Of a stretch of DNA of 5,863 bases, positions 1 to 5,591 are shown one piece after another. Position 1 is the stretch's first letter; every line of letters begins with the position of its first letter. A model generated the notes under the pieces. It searched no databases and was not told the origin of the DNA. It saw only the letters and a program-made list of their open reading frames with translations. The stretch is from Desulfonatronovibrio sp. (GTDB lineage Bacteria > Desulfobacterota > Desulfovibrionia > Desulfovibrionales > Desulfonatronovibrionaceae), in contig PWPY01000191.1 of the NCBI GenBank assembly GCA_003558575.1, positions 1-5,863 of the forward strand, read 5' to 3'. The position numbers and the translations under genes were made by a program.

Positions 1-1196
1 GCCTTGATTCCTGTAACTTCCAGCAGTCTCTGAAAGCCCATTCTTTTCATGGTTTCACCGATTCGCTCGCGGTTTTTACCTTCTTCCATCCACCAGTCCC
101 AAATATTTTCAATGACTTCCTTGACCTCATCAAATGGCTCTTCAGCCTTGATAAAAGGAACAAGAAGTGAACCCATCTGAGCACCGTCAAGAATAGGAGC
201 CTTGGCACCAACAAGAATAGACAGTCCGCGATCATTACCAATGCGCAGCGCTCTTGGCATTACGTTGATGCAATGCATGCAGCGGGTGCATTCTTTGTCA
301 TTGATTTTCAGATTTCCACCTTCCATCCACATACAGTCTGTAGGACAGAGATCAATGACTTCTTTCTGAATATCAAATGGCCCCCAGTCTTTTCCGGAAT
401 GAGCTCCACCATTAGGAACGATTTCTCCGCCAGCATAAGCAGCTACTGCTTCCTGATCAATGCGGATTTCATCGCGCCATGTTCCAATGAAAGACATGTC
501 AGAACGGGCAATGGAAGCTACGCATCCATTTGGACATGCATCGAACTTGAATTTAAACTTGTAGGGAAATGCAGGTCTATGCAGCTCATCCTGATATTCC
601 TGAGTCAGCTGATAGCAAAGTTCCTGAGAATCATAACAGGCCCATTCACATCTTGATTCGCCGAGACAGCACTCGGGGGTACGCAGGTTGGAACCTGAAC
701 CACCAAGGTCAGTGTTTATATTGTGAGTCAATTCATAGAAAATCTCTTCTAACTGCTCAGTTCTGGTTCCAAGAAAAACAATATCACCTGTTGAGCCGTG
801 CATATTGGTCAGACCGCTTCCGCGAAAATCCCAGAGATCACACAGCTTACGCAGAAAGTCTGTTTTGTAATACTTGGCTGCAGGCTGGTTAACACGCATG
901 GTGTGAAAATGAGCTACGCCAGGAAACTGTTCGGGCTGATCACAGTATCTTCCGATAACTCCACCACCGTAACCGAATACACCAACGATTCCGCCATGCT
1001 TCCAGTGCACTTCGCCTTCTTTGTATGAAAGCTCCAGCACTCCAAGCAAATCATCGACAACGTCTTCAGGAATCTGATACTCAATTTCACTCTTCTTGGC
1101 ATGTCTTGACTCTGACTGCCTTTTCAAATCAGACACAAAACTCGGCCATGGACCGCTTTCCAGCTGATCCAACAAAGGGGTTTCATGTTTAGGCAT
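1..1196 (-). CDS. dsrA: Dissimilatory sulfite reductase alpha subunit, DsrA (partial, C-terminus beyond left edge)
   Basis: This gene encodes the alpha subunit of the cytoplasmic siroheme sulfite reductase, which reduces sulfite using DsrC as co-substrate. The reading frame runs without a stop from ATG at 1196 to the window edge, giving 398 complete codons of a protein usually about 437 residues long, so roughly 40 residues are missing. The siroheme/[4Fe-4S] ligands are visible as C177 and C183 (CLGESRC) and C221 and C225 (CPNGC). The inserted ferredoxin domain has C284, C288 and the CTRCMHC group C303, C306, C309. Family blocks GGIVGVFGYGGGVIGRYCDQ, NMHGSTGDIV and LGGSGSNLRTPE are intact. 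The start is fixed by an AAGGAGG ribosome site at 1204-1210, seven bases upstream. dsrB would be expected beyond the left edge. The 334-bp leader region carries candidate attenuator structures. Identity is recognised from the family sequence and is very secure. Confidence 0.98.
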   Translation of the reverse strand, partial: MPKHETPLLDQLESGPWPSFVSDLKRQSESRHAKKSEIEYQIPEDVVDDLLGVLELSYKEGEVHWKHGGIVGVFGYGGGVIGRYCDQPEQFPGVAHFHTMRVNQPAAKYYKTDFLRKLCDLWDFRGSGLTNMHGSTGDIVFLGTRTEQLEEIFYELTHNINTDLGGSGSNLRTPECCLGESRCEWACYDSQELCYQLTQEYQDELHRPAFPYKFKFKFDACPNGCVASIARSDMSFIGTWRDEIRIDQEAVAAYAGGEIVPNGGAHSGKDWGPFDIQKEVIDLCPTDCMWMEGGNLKINDKECTRCMHCINVMPRALRIGNDRGLSILVGAKAPILDGAQMGSLLVPFIKAEEPFDEVKEVIENIWDWWMEEGKNRERIGETMKRMGFQRLLEVTGIK

Positions 1197-1202
1197 TGAA
1201 AA

Positions 1203-1210
1203 TCCTCCTT
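1203..1210 (-). promoter_or_regulatory. dsrA ribosome binding site
   Basis: AAGGAGGA on the minus strand ends seven bases before the dsrA ATG at 1196. It is a near-perfect anti-16S match and fixes the start. A 10-bp palindrome, GGTTATAACC (1218-1227), lies just upstream of it. Confidence 0.85.
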
Positions 1211-1234
1211 AAATTATGGTTATAACCTTATAAG

Positions 1235-1275
1235 CAAAAAGCCGTCCCACTACCTCTTAATGAAGCTGACGGCTT
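1235..1275 (-). terminator. Terminator-like hairpin in the dsrA leader (possible attenuator)
   Basis: On the minus strand, AAGCCGTC (1275-1268) pairs perfectly with GACGGCTT (1246-1239) across a 21-nt loop. The sequence then reads on into TTTGC, so the 3' arm plus tail contains five consecutive T. It lies 42 bp upstream of dsrA and about 255 bp beyond the TPR gene stop. It may stop read-through from the TPR operon, or act as an attenuator if dsrA is transcribed from a promoter further upstream. No good promoter is visible between this hairpin and dsrA, which favours attenuation. The loop is long, so thermodynamic strength is uncertain. Confidence 0.55.
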
Positions 1276-1277
1276 CA
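1261..1277 (-). promoter_or_regulatory. Alternative (antiterminator-type) hairpin in the dsrA leader
   Basis: TGAAGC (1277-1272) pairs with GCTTCA (1266-1261) around a five-base loop CGTCA on the minus strand. This stem consumes bases that form the 5' arm of the terminator-like hairpin (1268-1275), so the two structures cannot coexist. It would form first during transcription. The stem is only six base pairs, so its role as an antiterminator is inference. Confidence 0.35.
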
Positions 1278-1337
1278 CACCACCTTATCCAAATACTTTT
1301 TTCGGCTTTTGTGATTTTTCACACAAACATAATTCAT
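1275..1337 (-). CDS. Possible 20-residue leader peptide upstream of dsrA
   Basis: A short minus-strand ORF starts with ATG at 1337 and ends with TGA at 1277-1275. It encodes a basic 20-residue peptide with several Lys/Arg and one Cys (residue 5). Its stop codon is the first three bases of the alternative hairpin and touches the terminator 5' arm, an arrangement expected of a leader peptide. Against it, the only purine-rich site (AAAGGGG) is about 14 nt upstream, which is too far for good initiation. The start also abuts a TTGACA hexamer that could itself be a promoter element. No peptide family is recognised. Confidence 0.2.
   Translation of the reverse strand: MNYVCVKNHKSRKKYLDKVV
1310..1323. 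promoter_or_regulatory. TGTGA-N4-TCACA dyad upstream of dsrA (CRP/FNR-type half-sites)
   Basis: The plus strand reads TGTGATTTTTCACA, a perfect 5+5 inverted repeat with four central bases. The half-sites match those of CRP/FNR-family regulators, including HcpR, which is known in sulfate reducers with TTGTGA half-sites. Family sites normally have a six-base centre, so this one is two bases short and may be degenerate or fortuitous. It overlaps the -10 region of one candidate dsrA promoter, a position suited to repression. Confidence 0.3.
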
Positions 1338-1343
1338 TGTCAA
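1314..1343 (-). promoter_or_regulatory. Candidate dsrA promoter, downstream option
   Basis: A consensus -35 hexamer TTGACA lies at 1343-1338 on the minus strand, followed after 18 bp by AAAAAT (1319-1314), a 4/6 match to the -10 consensus. The start point would fall near 1306, upstream of both leader hairpins. The -35 is excellent and the -10 poor, so this is weak evidence. Confidence 0.25.
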
Positions 1344-1412
1344 TACATTTTCCCCTTTATTATCTTGGGGCTTTATTGACTTGGTTTCCTGCTGCAAAGT
1401 TCTTAGTTCAGT

Positions 1413-1440
1413 AAAATATTCTTTGATGTTTTCGTATCAA
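1413..1440 (-). promoter_or_regulatory. Candidate dsrA promoter, upstream option
   Basis: TTGATA (1440-1435, 5/6 to -35 consensus) is followed after 16 bp by TATTTT (1418-1413, 4/6 to -10 consensus) on the minus strand. A transcript from here would include the possible leader peptide and both leader hairpins. It was found by eye only, in an AT-rich region where such matches arise by chance. Confidence 0.25.
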
Positions 1441-1520
1441 GCCTTGTAACTTTTCGCCATATTATCCGGTGTCTCACCAGAAAATTGTTTTTCCAGGTCC
1501 AAAGAAACAGTCAATGGCAC

Positions 1521-1552
1521 CGAAGAGAAATCATGAGCTGAGTTTCTCTTCG
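1521..1552 (-). terminator. Stem-loop spanning the TPR gene stop codon
   Basis: CGAAGAGAAA (1552-1543 on the minus strand) pairs perfectly with TTTCTCTTCG (1530-1521), a 10-bp stem. Inside the 12-nt loop, TCA and TGA can add three more pairs with one bulged C. The TGA stop codon (1533-1531) lies inside the structure. There is no T-tract after it, so it is not a classical intrinsic terminator. It may mark the transcript end, protect the 3' end, or simply reduce read-through into dsrA. Confidence 0.45.
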
Positions 1553-2154
1553 ACTTCCTTGAGCACCTCAGTAGCTACTTCATAGCCTGTTTCTTTGGCC
1601 TTTTCAAAACATTTTTTAGCTTCTTCATTGTCGTTTTTCTCCATATAGGCCAGCACCATATTGTTGTAAGCAGGACCAAATTTAGGTTCCAGTTCAATGG
1701 CCTTTTTGCTATGTGCTATACAACCGTCAACATCGCCCTGCATTAGACAGGCACTTCCAAGTGTGGCATGCGCCTGGACAAACTGAGGATCAAAAGAAAT
1801 TGCCCTTTTGAGGGATGCAATGGCTTTATCTATATTGTTCTTCTGCAAGTGGACAAATCCCATATTTCCATGAGGAACTGCAAAGCGATGTCTGATCTTG
1901 GAAGCCATGTCATTATAGCTGAAGCAACCATCCAGATCCCCTTCATTCATAGCTATTCCACCAAGCTGCACATAGGCTTCAGCAATATCCTGATCCTTTT
2001 TGATAGCTTCTTTAAAATAATCTTTGGCCTTTTCCATATTGCGCAATGCAAGATAATTAACCCCGATATTATAATGTGTTATTCCACAATCTGGGTTTTC
2101 TTTGAGCCTATCTTCAAGCCGTTGAATTTCGTCTTCGGGCGATATTTTATTCAT
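1531..2154 (-). CDS. Tetratricopeptide repeat (TPR) protein
   Basis: This is a 207-residue protein built almost wholly of TPR units, which are helix-turn-helix scaffolds for protein-protein contacts. Five consecutive 34-residue repeats can be placed at about 24-57, 58-91, 92-125, 126-159 and 160-193, with the typical small/aromatic pattern (for example AYVQLG, HGNMGF, AHATLG, AYNNMV). A charged N-terminal helix and a Glu/Lys-rich C-terminal helix cap the array. No signal peptide or membrane segment is seen, so it is probably cytoplasmic. The start is ATG at 2154 with GGAG eight bases upstream. It is the last gene of a three-gene minus-strand operon, 14 nt after the 120-residue unknown, and is followed by dsrA after 334 bp. 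Partner and role are unknown; an accessory function for the Dsr system is suggested only by position. Confidence 0.9.
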   Translation of the reverse strand: MNKISPEDEIQRLEDRLKENPDCGITHYNIGVNYLALRNMEKAKDYFKEAIKKDQDIAEAYVQLGGIAMNEGDLDGCFSYNDMASKIRHRFAVPHGNMGFVHLQKNNIDKAIASLKRAISFDPQFVQAHATLGSACLMQGDVDGCIAHSKKAIELEPKFGPAYNNMVLAYMEKNDNEEAKKCFEKAKETGYEVATEVLKEVEEKLSS

Positions 2155-2168
2155 ATTAAAATCTCCAA

Positions 2169-2531
2169 TTATAAACCAGTTTTAAATTCTTTTTCTTCTC
2201 TTTTTAAGAGTTCCTTGTACCAGATGGAAAATTCATACATTGCTTTGCACTTTTCATCACCATTAATGATCCCAAGACACATCTCCAGAACACCACGTCC
2301 ATAAGCATTGCTGTACTCATCAGGAGGGCATTCATGCAGGAATTTGCGCATTAGCTGCTTAGTAGTCCTTTTTGTTGTATCAGTTCTTATGTCAATAGGA
2401 TTCTTGGGCTCCTGGAATGGGTCCCATTTTTCATATCCTATTCGTTCAATAAACTTTTTTCTCCTGGGAGACATTTTTTCATACATTGCCTTTTTCTGAT
2501 CTGGCTGGTTCTGCTCATGTTCAGAATTCAT
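2169..2531 (-). CDS. Conserved-looking hypothetical protein, 120 residues
   Basis: I do not recognise a family. The protein is very charged, with many Lys, Glu and Arg, and has no signal peptide or membrane segment, so it is probably cytoplasmic. The first ~30 residues are polar and likely helical. A Pro/Asp-rich middle (KWDPFQEPKNP at about 35-45, then PIDIRTDTTKRTT) suggests an extended linker, and residues about 57-115 look helical. Three cysteines (C68, C85, C95) do not form a standard cluster motif. ATG at 2531 follows the upstream stop codon after only three bases (TAA TAT ATG). Its ribosome site GAGGA lies within the end of the YkgJ-like gene, so translational coupling is likely. Coding status is supported by this operon packing and clean frame, not by homology. 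Confidence 0.75.
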   Translation of the reverse strand: MNSEHEQNQPDQKKAMYEKMSPRRKKFIERIGYEKWDPFQEPKNPIDIRTDTTKRTTKQLMRKFLHECPPDEYSNAYGRGVLEMCLGIINGDEKCKAMYEFSIWYKELLKREEKEFKTGL

Positions 2532-2534
2532 ATA

Positions 2535-3248
2535 TTAATCCTCATTTGGCCCGAGGACCCATTCTTTGGTTGGAGAATCATTCTTAGGGGACTTTGGTTT
2601 CTCTTTGACCCCCAGATACTCCTTGGAATAATCTGTCAGAAGACACATGGACACCGGAACAAGCATACTACGAAGCTCAGGATACTTAGAGTTTATAGCG
2701 ATAGCTACTTCCTCACTCATGGCATGAAGCGTATCATGGACTTTACCCATATGAACTGTAGGATATGAGAATCCCTGCTCAAACCCTGAAAGAGAACAAC
2801 TCGCTGCTATATGCCCCATATCCATGGGAATACCATATAAGCGGCAGGTTATGGGCCTGTGATCATAAAGCGCACACCTATTGTCCACAAGCAATGGACA
2901 GCGAACTTTTTCGCGTGATGCCTTGGATAGAATGTCTTTCTCATCTGCCCCTTGCTGATGCTCTTTAAAAAGATTCCTTTTAATCTTATGAATCTTCCTG
3001 TCAGCCTTGTCTGCTTCAATGAGTATTCTGTTCTTTACATCATCATCTAATGCATTGAACTTTTCATTAAGATACAAAGCCTCAATCAGGCTCAGATCAA
3101 AGAGTGCATAACAGCAATCAGTGCATTTATTGCCACACTTAACCTCGTCGGGGAAGTCTTTCTCCATCTTTTGAAAAACTTCATCAATCTTTTGACAATA
3201 ATCTTGATATTTTTTGAAATATATAGCCAAATCAACATCCAGATCCAT
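2535..3248 (-). CDS. YkgJ-like CxxCxxCC-type putative zinc/iron-chelating protein
   Basis: This 237-residue cytoplasmic-looking protein has the signature of the YkgJ/CxxCxxCC family, predicted to bind zinc or iron. The first group is C38-x3-C42-x2-C45-C46 (CGNKCTDCC). The second group is C117, C125 and C135 in CPLL-x4-C-x3-YDHRPITCRLYG, whose RP-x2-CR element is typical of the family. Further Cys at 151 and 202 could also be ligands. The N-terminus is helical and charged, and the C-terminal ~20 residues are polar and Pro/Lys-rich. ATG at 3248 is preferred over an upstream TTG at 3281 because AAGGAGG (3254-3260) lies five bases before the ATG. It is the first gene of a three-gene operon with the 120-residue unknown and the TPR protein. 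The molecular role of the family is not established; metal handling is inference. Confidence 0.88.
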   Translation of the reverse strand: MDLDVDLAIYFKKYQDYCQKIDEVFQKMEKDFPDEVKCGNKCTDCCYALFDLSLIEALYLNEKFNALDDDVKNRILIEADKADRKIHKIKRNLFKEHQQGADEKDILSKASREKVRCPLLVDNRCALYDHRPITCRLYGIPMDMGHIAASCSLSGFEQGFSYPTVHMGKVHDTLHAMSEEVAIAINSKYPELRSMLVPVSMCLLTDYSKEYLGVKEKPKSPKNDSPTKEWVLGPNED

Positions 3249-3260
3249 CTGGACCTCCTT
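3237..3260 (-). promoter_or_regulatory. Ribosome site and start-codon hairpin of the YkgJ-like gene
   Basis: AAGGAGG (3260-3254) is an excellent ribosome site and decides the ATG at 3248. Directly after it, TCCAGA (3253-3248) can pair with TCTGGA (3243-3238) around a TGGA tetraloop, placing the AUG at the junction of stem and loop. Such a fold could limit initiation, though a six-pair stem is only moderately stable. Confidence 0.5.
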
Positions 3261-3322
3261 CGTGAAAAAATTAACCTGCAAGTAAAGATAACTAATATTT
3301 TTTTAATTCATTCTCAAGTATG

Positions 3323-3339
3323 AAAAAATCACGATTTTT
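3323..3339. promoter_or_regulatory. A/T-rich dyad upstream of the YkgJ-like operon
   Basis: AAAAATC (3324-3330) and GATTTTT (3333-3339) form a perfect 7+7 inverted repeat around AC. On the minus strand it fills the 17-bp gap between a weak TTCAGT and a CATACT hexamer, so it might be an operator inside a promoter spacer. It shares the nine bases GTGATTTTT with the dyad upstream of dsrA. Low-complexity A/T arms make chance occurrence likely. Confidence 0.2.
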
Positions 3340-3370
3340 ACTGAAATTTAAGAATAACGGAGGTGAACGG

Positions 3371-3439
3371 ATGATTTTGCTTTACCGCAGGGAATGGAAA
3401 GATTGGAATAGAAAAAAGGGGGCCAAAAAGGCCCCCTGA
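3371..3439 (+). CDS. Possible 22-residue basic small protein
   Basis: A plus-strand micro-ORF begins with ATG at 3371 and ends with TGA at 3437-3439. It is preceded, seven bases away, by GGAGG within GGAGGTGA (3359-3366), an eight-base perfect match to the anti-Shine-Dalgarno sequence. The peptide starts with a short hydrophobic run (MILLY), has two Trp, and ends Lys/Arg-rich (NRKKGAKKAP). Its last third is encoded by the ferredoxin terminator hairpin read in the opposite direction, so the tail composition may be an accident. It lies divergent from the YkgJ-like operon and convergent with the ferredoxin gene. No clear plus-strand promoter is seen. I recognise no family; the ribosome site is the sole real support. 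Confidence 0.25.
   Translation: MILLYRREWKDWNRKKGAKKAP
3412..3437 (-). terminator. Intrinsic terminator of the ferredoxin gene
   Basis: On the minus strand, AGGGGGCC (3437-3430) pairs perfectly with GGCCCCCT (3424-3417) around a TTTTT loop, followed by a run of T (3417-3412). It begins 11 bases after the ferredoxin stop codon. This is a classic Rho-independent terminator and separates the ferredoxin from the YkgJ-like operon downstream. Confidence 0.93.
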
Positions 3440-3448
3440 CAGGACGGA

Positions 3449-3770
<322 letters not shown>

Positions 3771-4355
3771 ATGAAATTAAAAGGGGTAAACCACATAGCG
3801 CTGGCAACCGGAAATATGGATAAAACAATTATTTTCTGGCGAGACCTTGTAGGCCTCAGACTTATTGCCGGTCTTGGAAGACCGGGGTATAGACAGTATT
3901 TTTTTGAGCTGGGTCCTTTAAACATGATCTTATTTTTCGAGTGGGAAAACGTGGAGCCCTTAGAAGAAAAAGACCACGGGTTTCCGGTAAAAGGACCTTT
4001 TGCCTTTGACCACCTGGCTTTGGAAGTTGAAAATAAAAATGATCTCTGGGTAATTTATGACCGGCTTGATGCTGGTGGATACTGGGTATCTGAGATAATG
4101 GATCACGGATTTATATTATCTGTTTATTCATTTGACCCCAATAATATTGCCATAGAATTCTCATGGTCCAACCCGGATATAGACCTCAGGAAGAAGCCCA
4201 GAATGTTGGACCTGAACCCCTCACTTAATGCCTTGCAAGGACCAAACCCTGTCAAAGAACAACGCCCTGATATTACCAACCCAACTACTGATGGAGATAA
4301 GAAAATCTACCCAGGTGAAGGAAGTGAATTTCAAAGCAGGCATAATAAATGGTAA
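3771..4355 (+). CDS. VOC-fold (glyoxalase/bleomycin resistance/dioxygenase superfamily) protein
   Basis: This 194-residue protein has two paired beta-alpha-beta-beta-beta modules: residues about 4-60 (GVNHIALATGNM, then FWRDLVGLRLI) and 78-132 (FDHLALEVENKNDLW, then SFDPNNIAIEF). Likely metal ligands are H8, E57, H81 and E129; their spacing resembles the two-His two-Glu set of bacterial glyoxalase I. The fold covers glyoxalases, epimerases, thiol transferases and extradiol dioxygenases, so the reaction cannot be named. Residues 136-194 are an extra polar, Pro/Asn/Lys-rich tail beyond the fold. No signal peptide is seen. It is the only full-size plus-strand gene here, divergent from the ferredoxin and convergent with dsrP. 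AGGAG six bases upstream supports the start. The stop codon lies in the stem of a strong hairpin. A role in sulfur metabolism is possible only by location. Confidence 0.88.
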   Translation: MKLKGVNHIALATGNMDKTIIFWRDLVGLRLIAGLGRPGYRQYFFELGPLNMILFFEWENVEPLEEKDHGFPVKGPFAFDHLALEVENKNDLWVIYDRLDAGGYWVSEIMDHGFILSVYSFDPNNIAIEFSWSNPDIDLRKKPRMLDLNPSLNALQGPNPVKEQRPDITNPTTDGDKKIYPGEGSEFQSRHNKW

Positions 4356-4393
4356 ACCTCTTATCCGGAGTTTAATCCAGATAAGAGGTTTAC
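4352..4393 (+). terminator. Long hairpin spanning the VOC gene stop codon (probably bidirectional)
   Basis: GTAAACCTCTTATC (4352-4365) and GATAAGAGGTTTAC (4380-4393) form a perfect 14-bp stem; GGA/TCC can add three pairs inside after one mismatch. The TAA stop of the VOC gene is within the 5' arm. The following sequence (TTGTAAC) is only weakly T-rich. Its place between convergent genes suits transcript ending in both directions. Confidence 0.65.
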
Positions 4394-4403
4394 TTGTAAC
4401 AAT

Positions 4404-4426
4404 TAATATTCTTCTAAAGAATATTA
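4404..4426 (-). terminator. Hairpin at the dsrP stop codon
   Basis: TAATATTCTT (4404-4413) and AAGAATATTA (4417-4426) form a perfect 10-bp stem with a three-base loop. The dsrP TAA (4426-4424) opens the stem on the minus strand. It is A/T-rich and lacks a clean T-tract after it on that strand. It lies 10 bp from the VOC-side hairpin, so the two form a back-to-back pair. Confidence 0.5.
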
Positions 4427-5581
4427 TGCTTCTACTTCTTTTTTAACACCAACAGCAACCTTATACAGAATGGTCAGAATCAAAAAGCCCTTGGCCCAGA
4501 TAGCGAGAGTAATAAGAAGTTCAGGCTGAGTAGGCGCATAGACCACAACCTCTTTCATGGGGTTGGGGATAAATCCGGCTGAAATTAAACCCAGGCCTTT
4601 ATCGATCCAGGTACTCATAAGAATAAGTATACAGGAAAAGGCCAGAATATTTTCAGCCTGTCTGTTTTTGGGATTGAGCAGTATCAATACTGCAACGACG
4701 CCAGCTATTATTGCCACCCAGCTGAATGTAGCCAGAGTGGTATGTCCTTCAAGTCCAAGATACAGGAACTTATAATGATAAAGTTTATCTGGAATCTGGC
4801 TGTAGGCTGCTGTAAATATCTTACAGACAACTATGAACAGATGCACAGACATGGCATAAACAACAATCTTAGCTAAGGCCTGAATAGACTCTTTGCCTGG
4901 ATCCCATTTGGCAAACATTTTTACAGCAAGCCCCAGCAAAATAAGCAAAGCAGGTCCAGCGGCAAAAGCAGATGCCAGAAATGAAGGTGCCATAACCGCA
5001 GTCAGCCAGAAATCGCGACCAGGAAGTCCGGCATACAGAAAAGCTGTCACTGTATGGATACTGACTGCCCAGGGAATGGACAGATAAATAAACGGTTTAA
5101 TCCAGCCTGGAGGAGCCACCTGCTTTCGTTCTGACTGCAGAGTCACCCAACCTATAAGAAGGTTCAGAAAGAGATAGCCGTTTAGTACAATCATATCCCA
5201 GAATAAGACAGAGCTGGGAGTTGGGTAGATCAACACATTCATAAGCCTGGCTGGCTGTCCAAGATCTACAATAATAAAAAGAAGACACATGCTGACTGCA
5301 GCAATGGCCAGGAACTCACCGAGAATAAGCATCCTGCCAAAAGCTTTAAAATTATGCAGATACTTAGGAATAACCATCATTACAGCTGAAGCAGCCACTC
5401 CAACCAGAAAAGTAAACTGAGCAATATAAAAACCCCAGGACACATCCCGGTTAAGTCCTGTTATGCTTAGTCCCTGGTCAAGCTGCATCATATAGGCGCC
5501 GGCTCCTACTCCAATGATGGCCAACAGAAAAGCCAGCCATCCCCAGTAAAGTATATTTCCTTTTATAGCTTTTTCGAGCAT
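4424..5581 (-). CDS. dsrP: DsrP, NrfD/PsrC-family integral membrane subunit of the DsrMKJOP complex
   Basis: This 385-residue membrane protein is the quinone-interacting NrfD-type subunit of the DsrMKJOP complex, which connects the menaquinone pool and periplasm to DsrC trisulfide reduction. About ten hydrophobic segments can be placed near residues 12-32, 49-71, 84-106, 124-146, 163-184, 199-224, 234-258, 284-303, 311-333 and 353-375, the number expected for DsrP. Recognisable blocks include RDVSWGFYIAQFTFLVGVAAS, VDLGQPARLMNV, SIPWAVSIHTVTAFLYAGLPGR and ASAFAAGPALL. It has full family length. ATG at 5581 follows the dsrO stop by 10 bases, with a ribosome site AAGGGGTG overlapping that stop, so the two are co-translated. 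It is the last gene of the operon; paired hairpins follow. dsrMKJ are expected beyond the right edge. Confidence 0.95.
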   Translation of the reverse strand: MLEKAIKGNILYWGWLAFLLAIIGVGAGAYMMQLDQGLSITGLNRDVSWGFYIAQFTFLVGVAASAVMMVIPKYLHNFKAFGRMLILGEFLAIAAVSMCLLFIIVDLGQPARLMNVLIYPTPSSVLFWDMIVLNGYLFLNLLIGWVTLQSERKQVAPPGWIKPFIYLSIPWAVSIHTVTAFLYAGLPGRDFWLTAVMAPSFLASAFAAGPALLILLGLAVKMFAKWDPGKESIQALAKIVVYAMSVHLFIVVCKIFTAAYSQIPDKLYHYKFLYLGLEGHTTLATFSWVAIIAGVVAVLILLNPKNRQAENILAFSCILILMSTWIDKGLGLISAGFIPNPMKEVVVYAPTQPELLITLAIWAKGFLILTILYKVAVGVKKEVEA

Positions 5582-5591
5582 CGTACACCCC

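Larger units (their letters stand above)
1197..1530. other. 334-bp intergenic region between the TPR gene and dsrA
   Basis: No convincing full-size gene is present on either strand. The region holds the dsrA ribosome site, the two mutually exclusive hairpins, the TGTGA/TCACA dyad, two weak candidate promoters and the possible leader ORF, each listed separately. The stretch from about 1441 to 1520 shows nothing I can assign. Confidence 0.7.

Noticed and set aside
273..1028. Several overlapping plus-strand ORFs of 76-127 codons
   Set aside because: They lie opposite dsrA, whose minus-strand frame encodes an unmistakable sulfite reductase; they are antisense shadows without ribosome sites or family features.
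1338..1380. CCCC/GGGG inverted repeat (around 1352-1370) in the dsrA upstream region
   Set aside because: Only four G-C pairs with an 11-nt A/T loop; too weak to call a structure.
1768..2304. Plus-strand ORF of 178 codons
   Set aside because: It runs antisense across the TPR gene and the 120-residue gene, both supported by repeats, spacing and ribosome sites; its Ile/Ser/Phe-rich translation looks non-coding.
3249..3281. N-terminal extension of the YkgJ-like protein from a TTG start at 3281
   Set aside because: The ATG at 3248 has an AAGGAGG site five bases upstream, which lies inside the extension; the TTG has no comparable site.
4557..5288. ORFs opposite or out of frame with dsrP (4557-4775, 4893-5087, 5097-5288)
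   Set aside because: All overlap the full-length, clearly recognisable DsrP frame and show no independent support.
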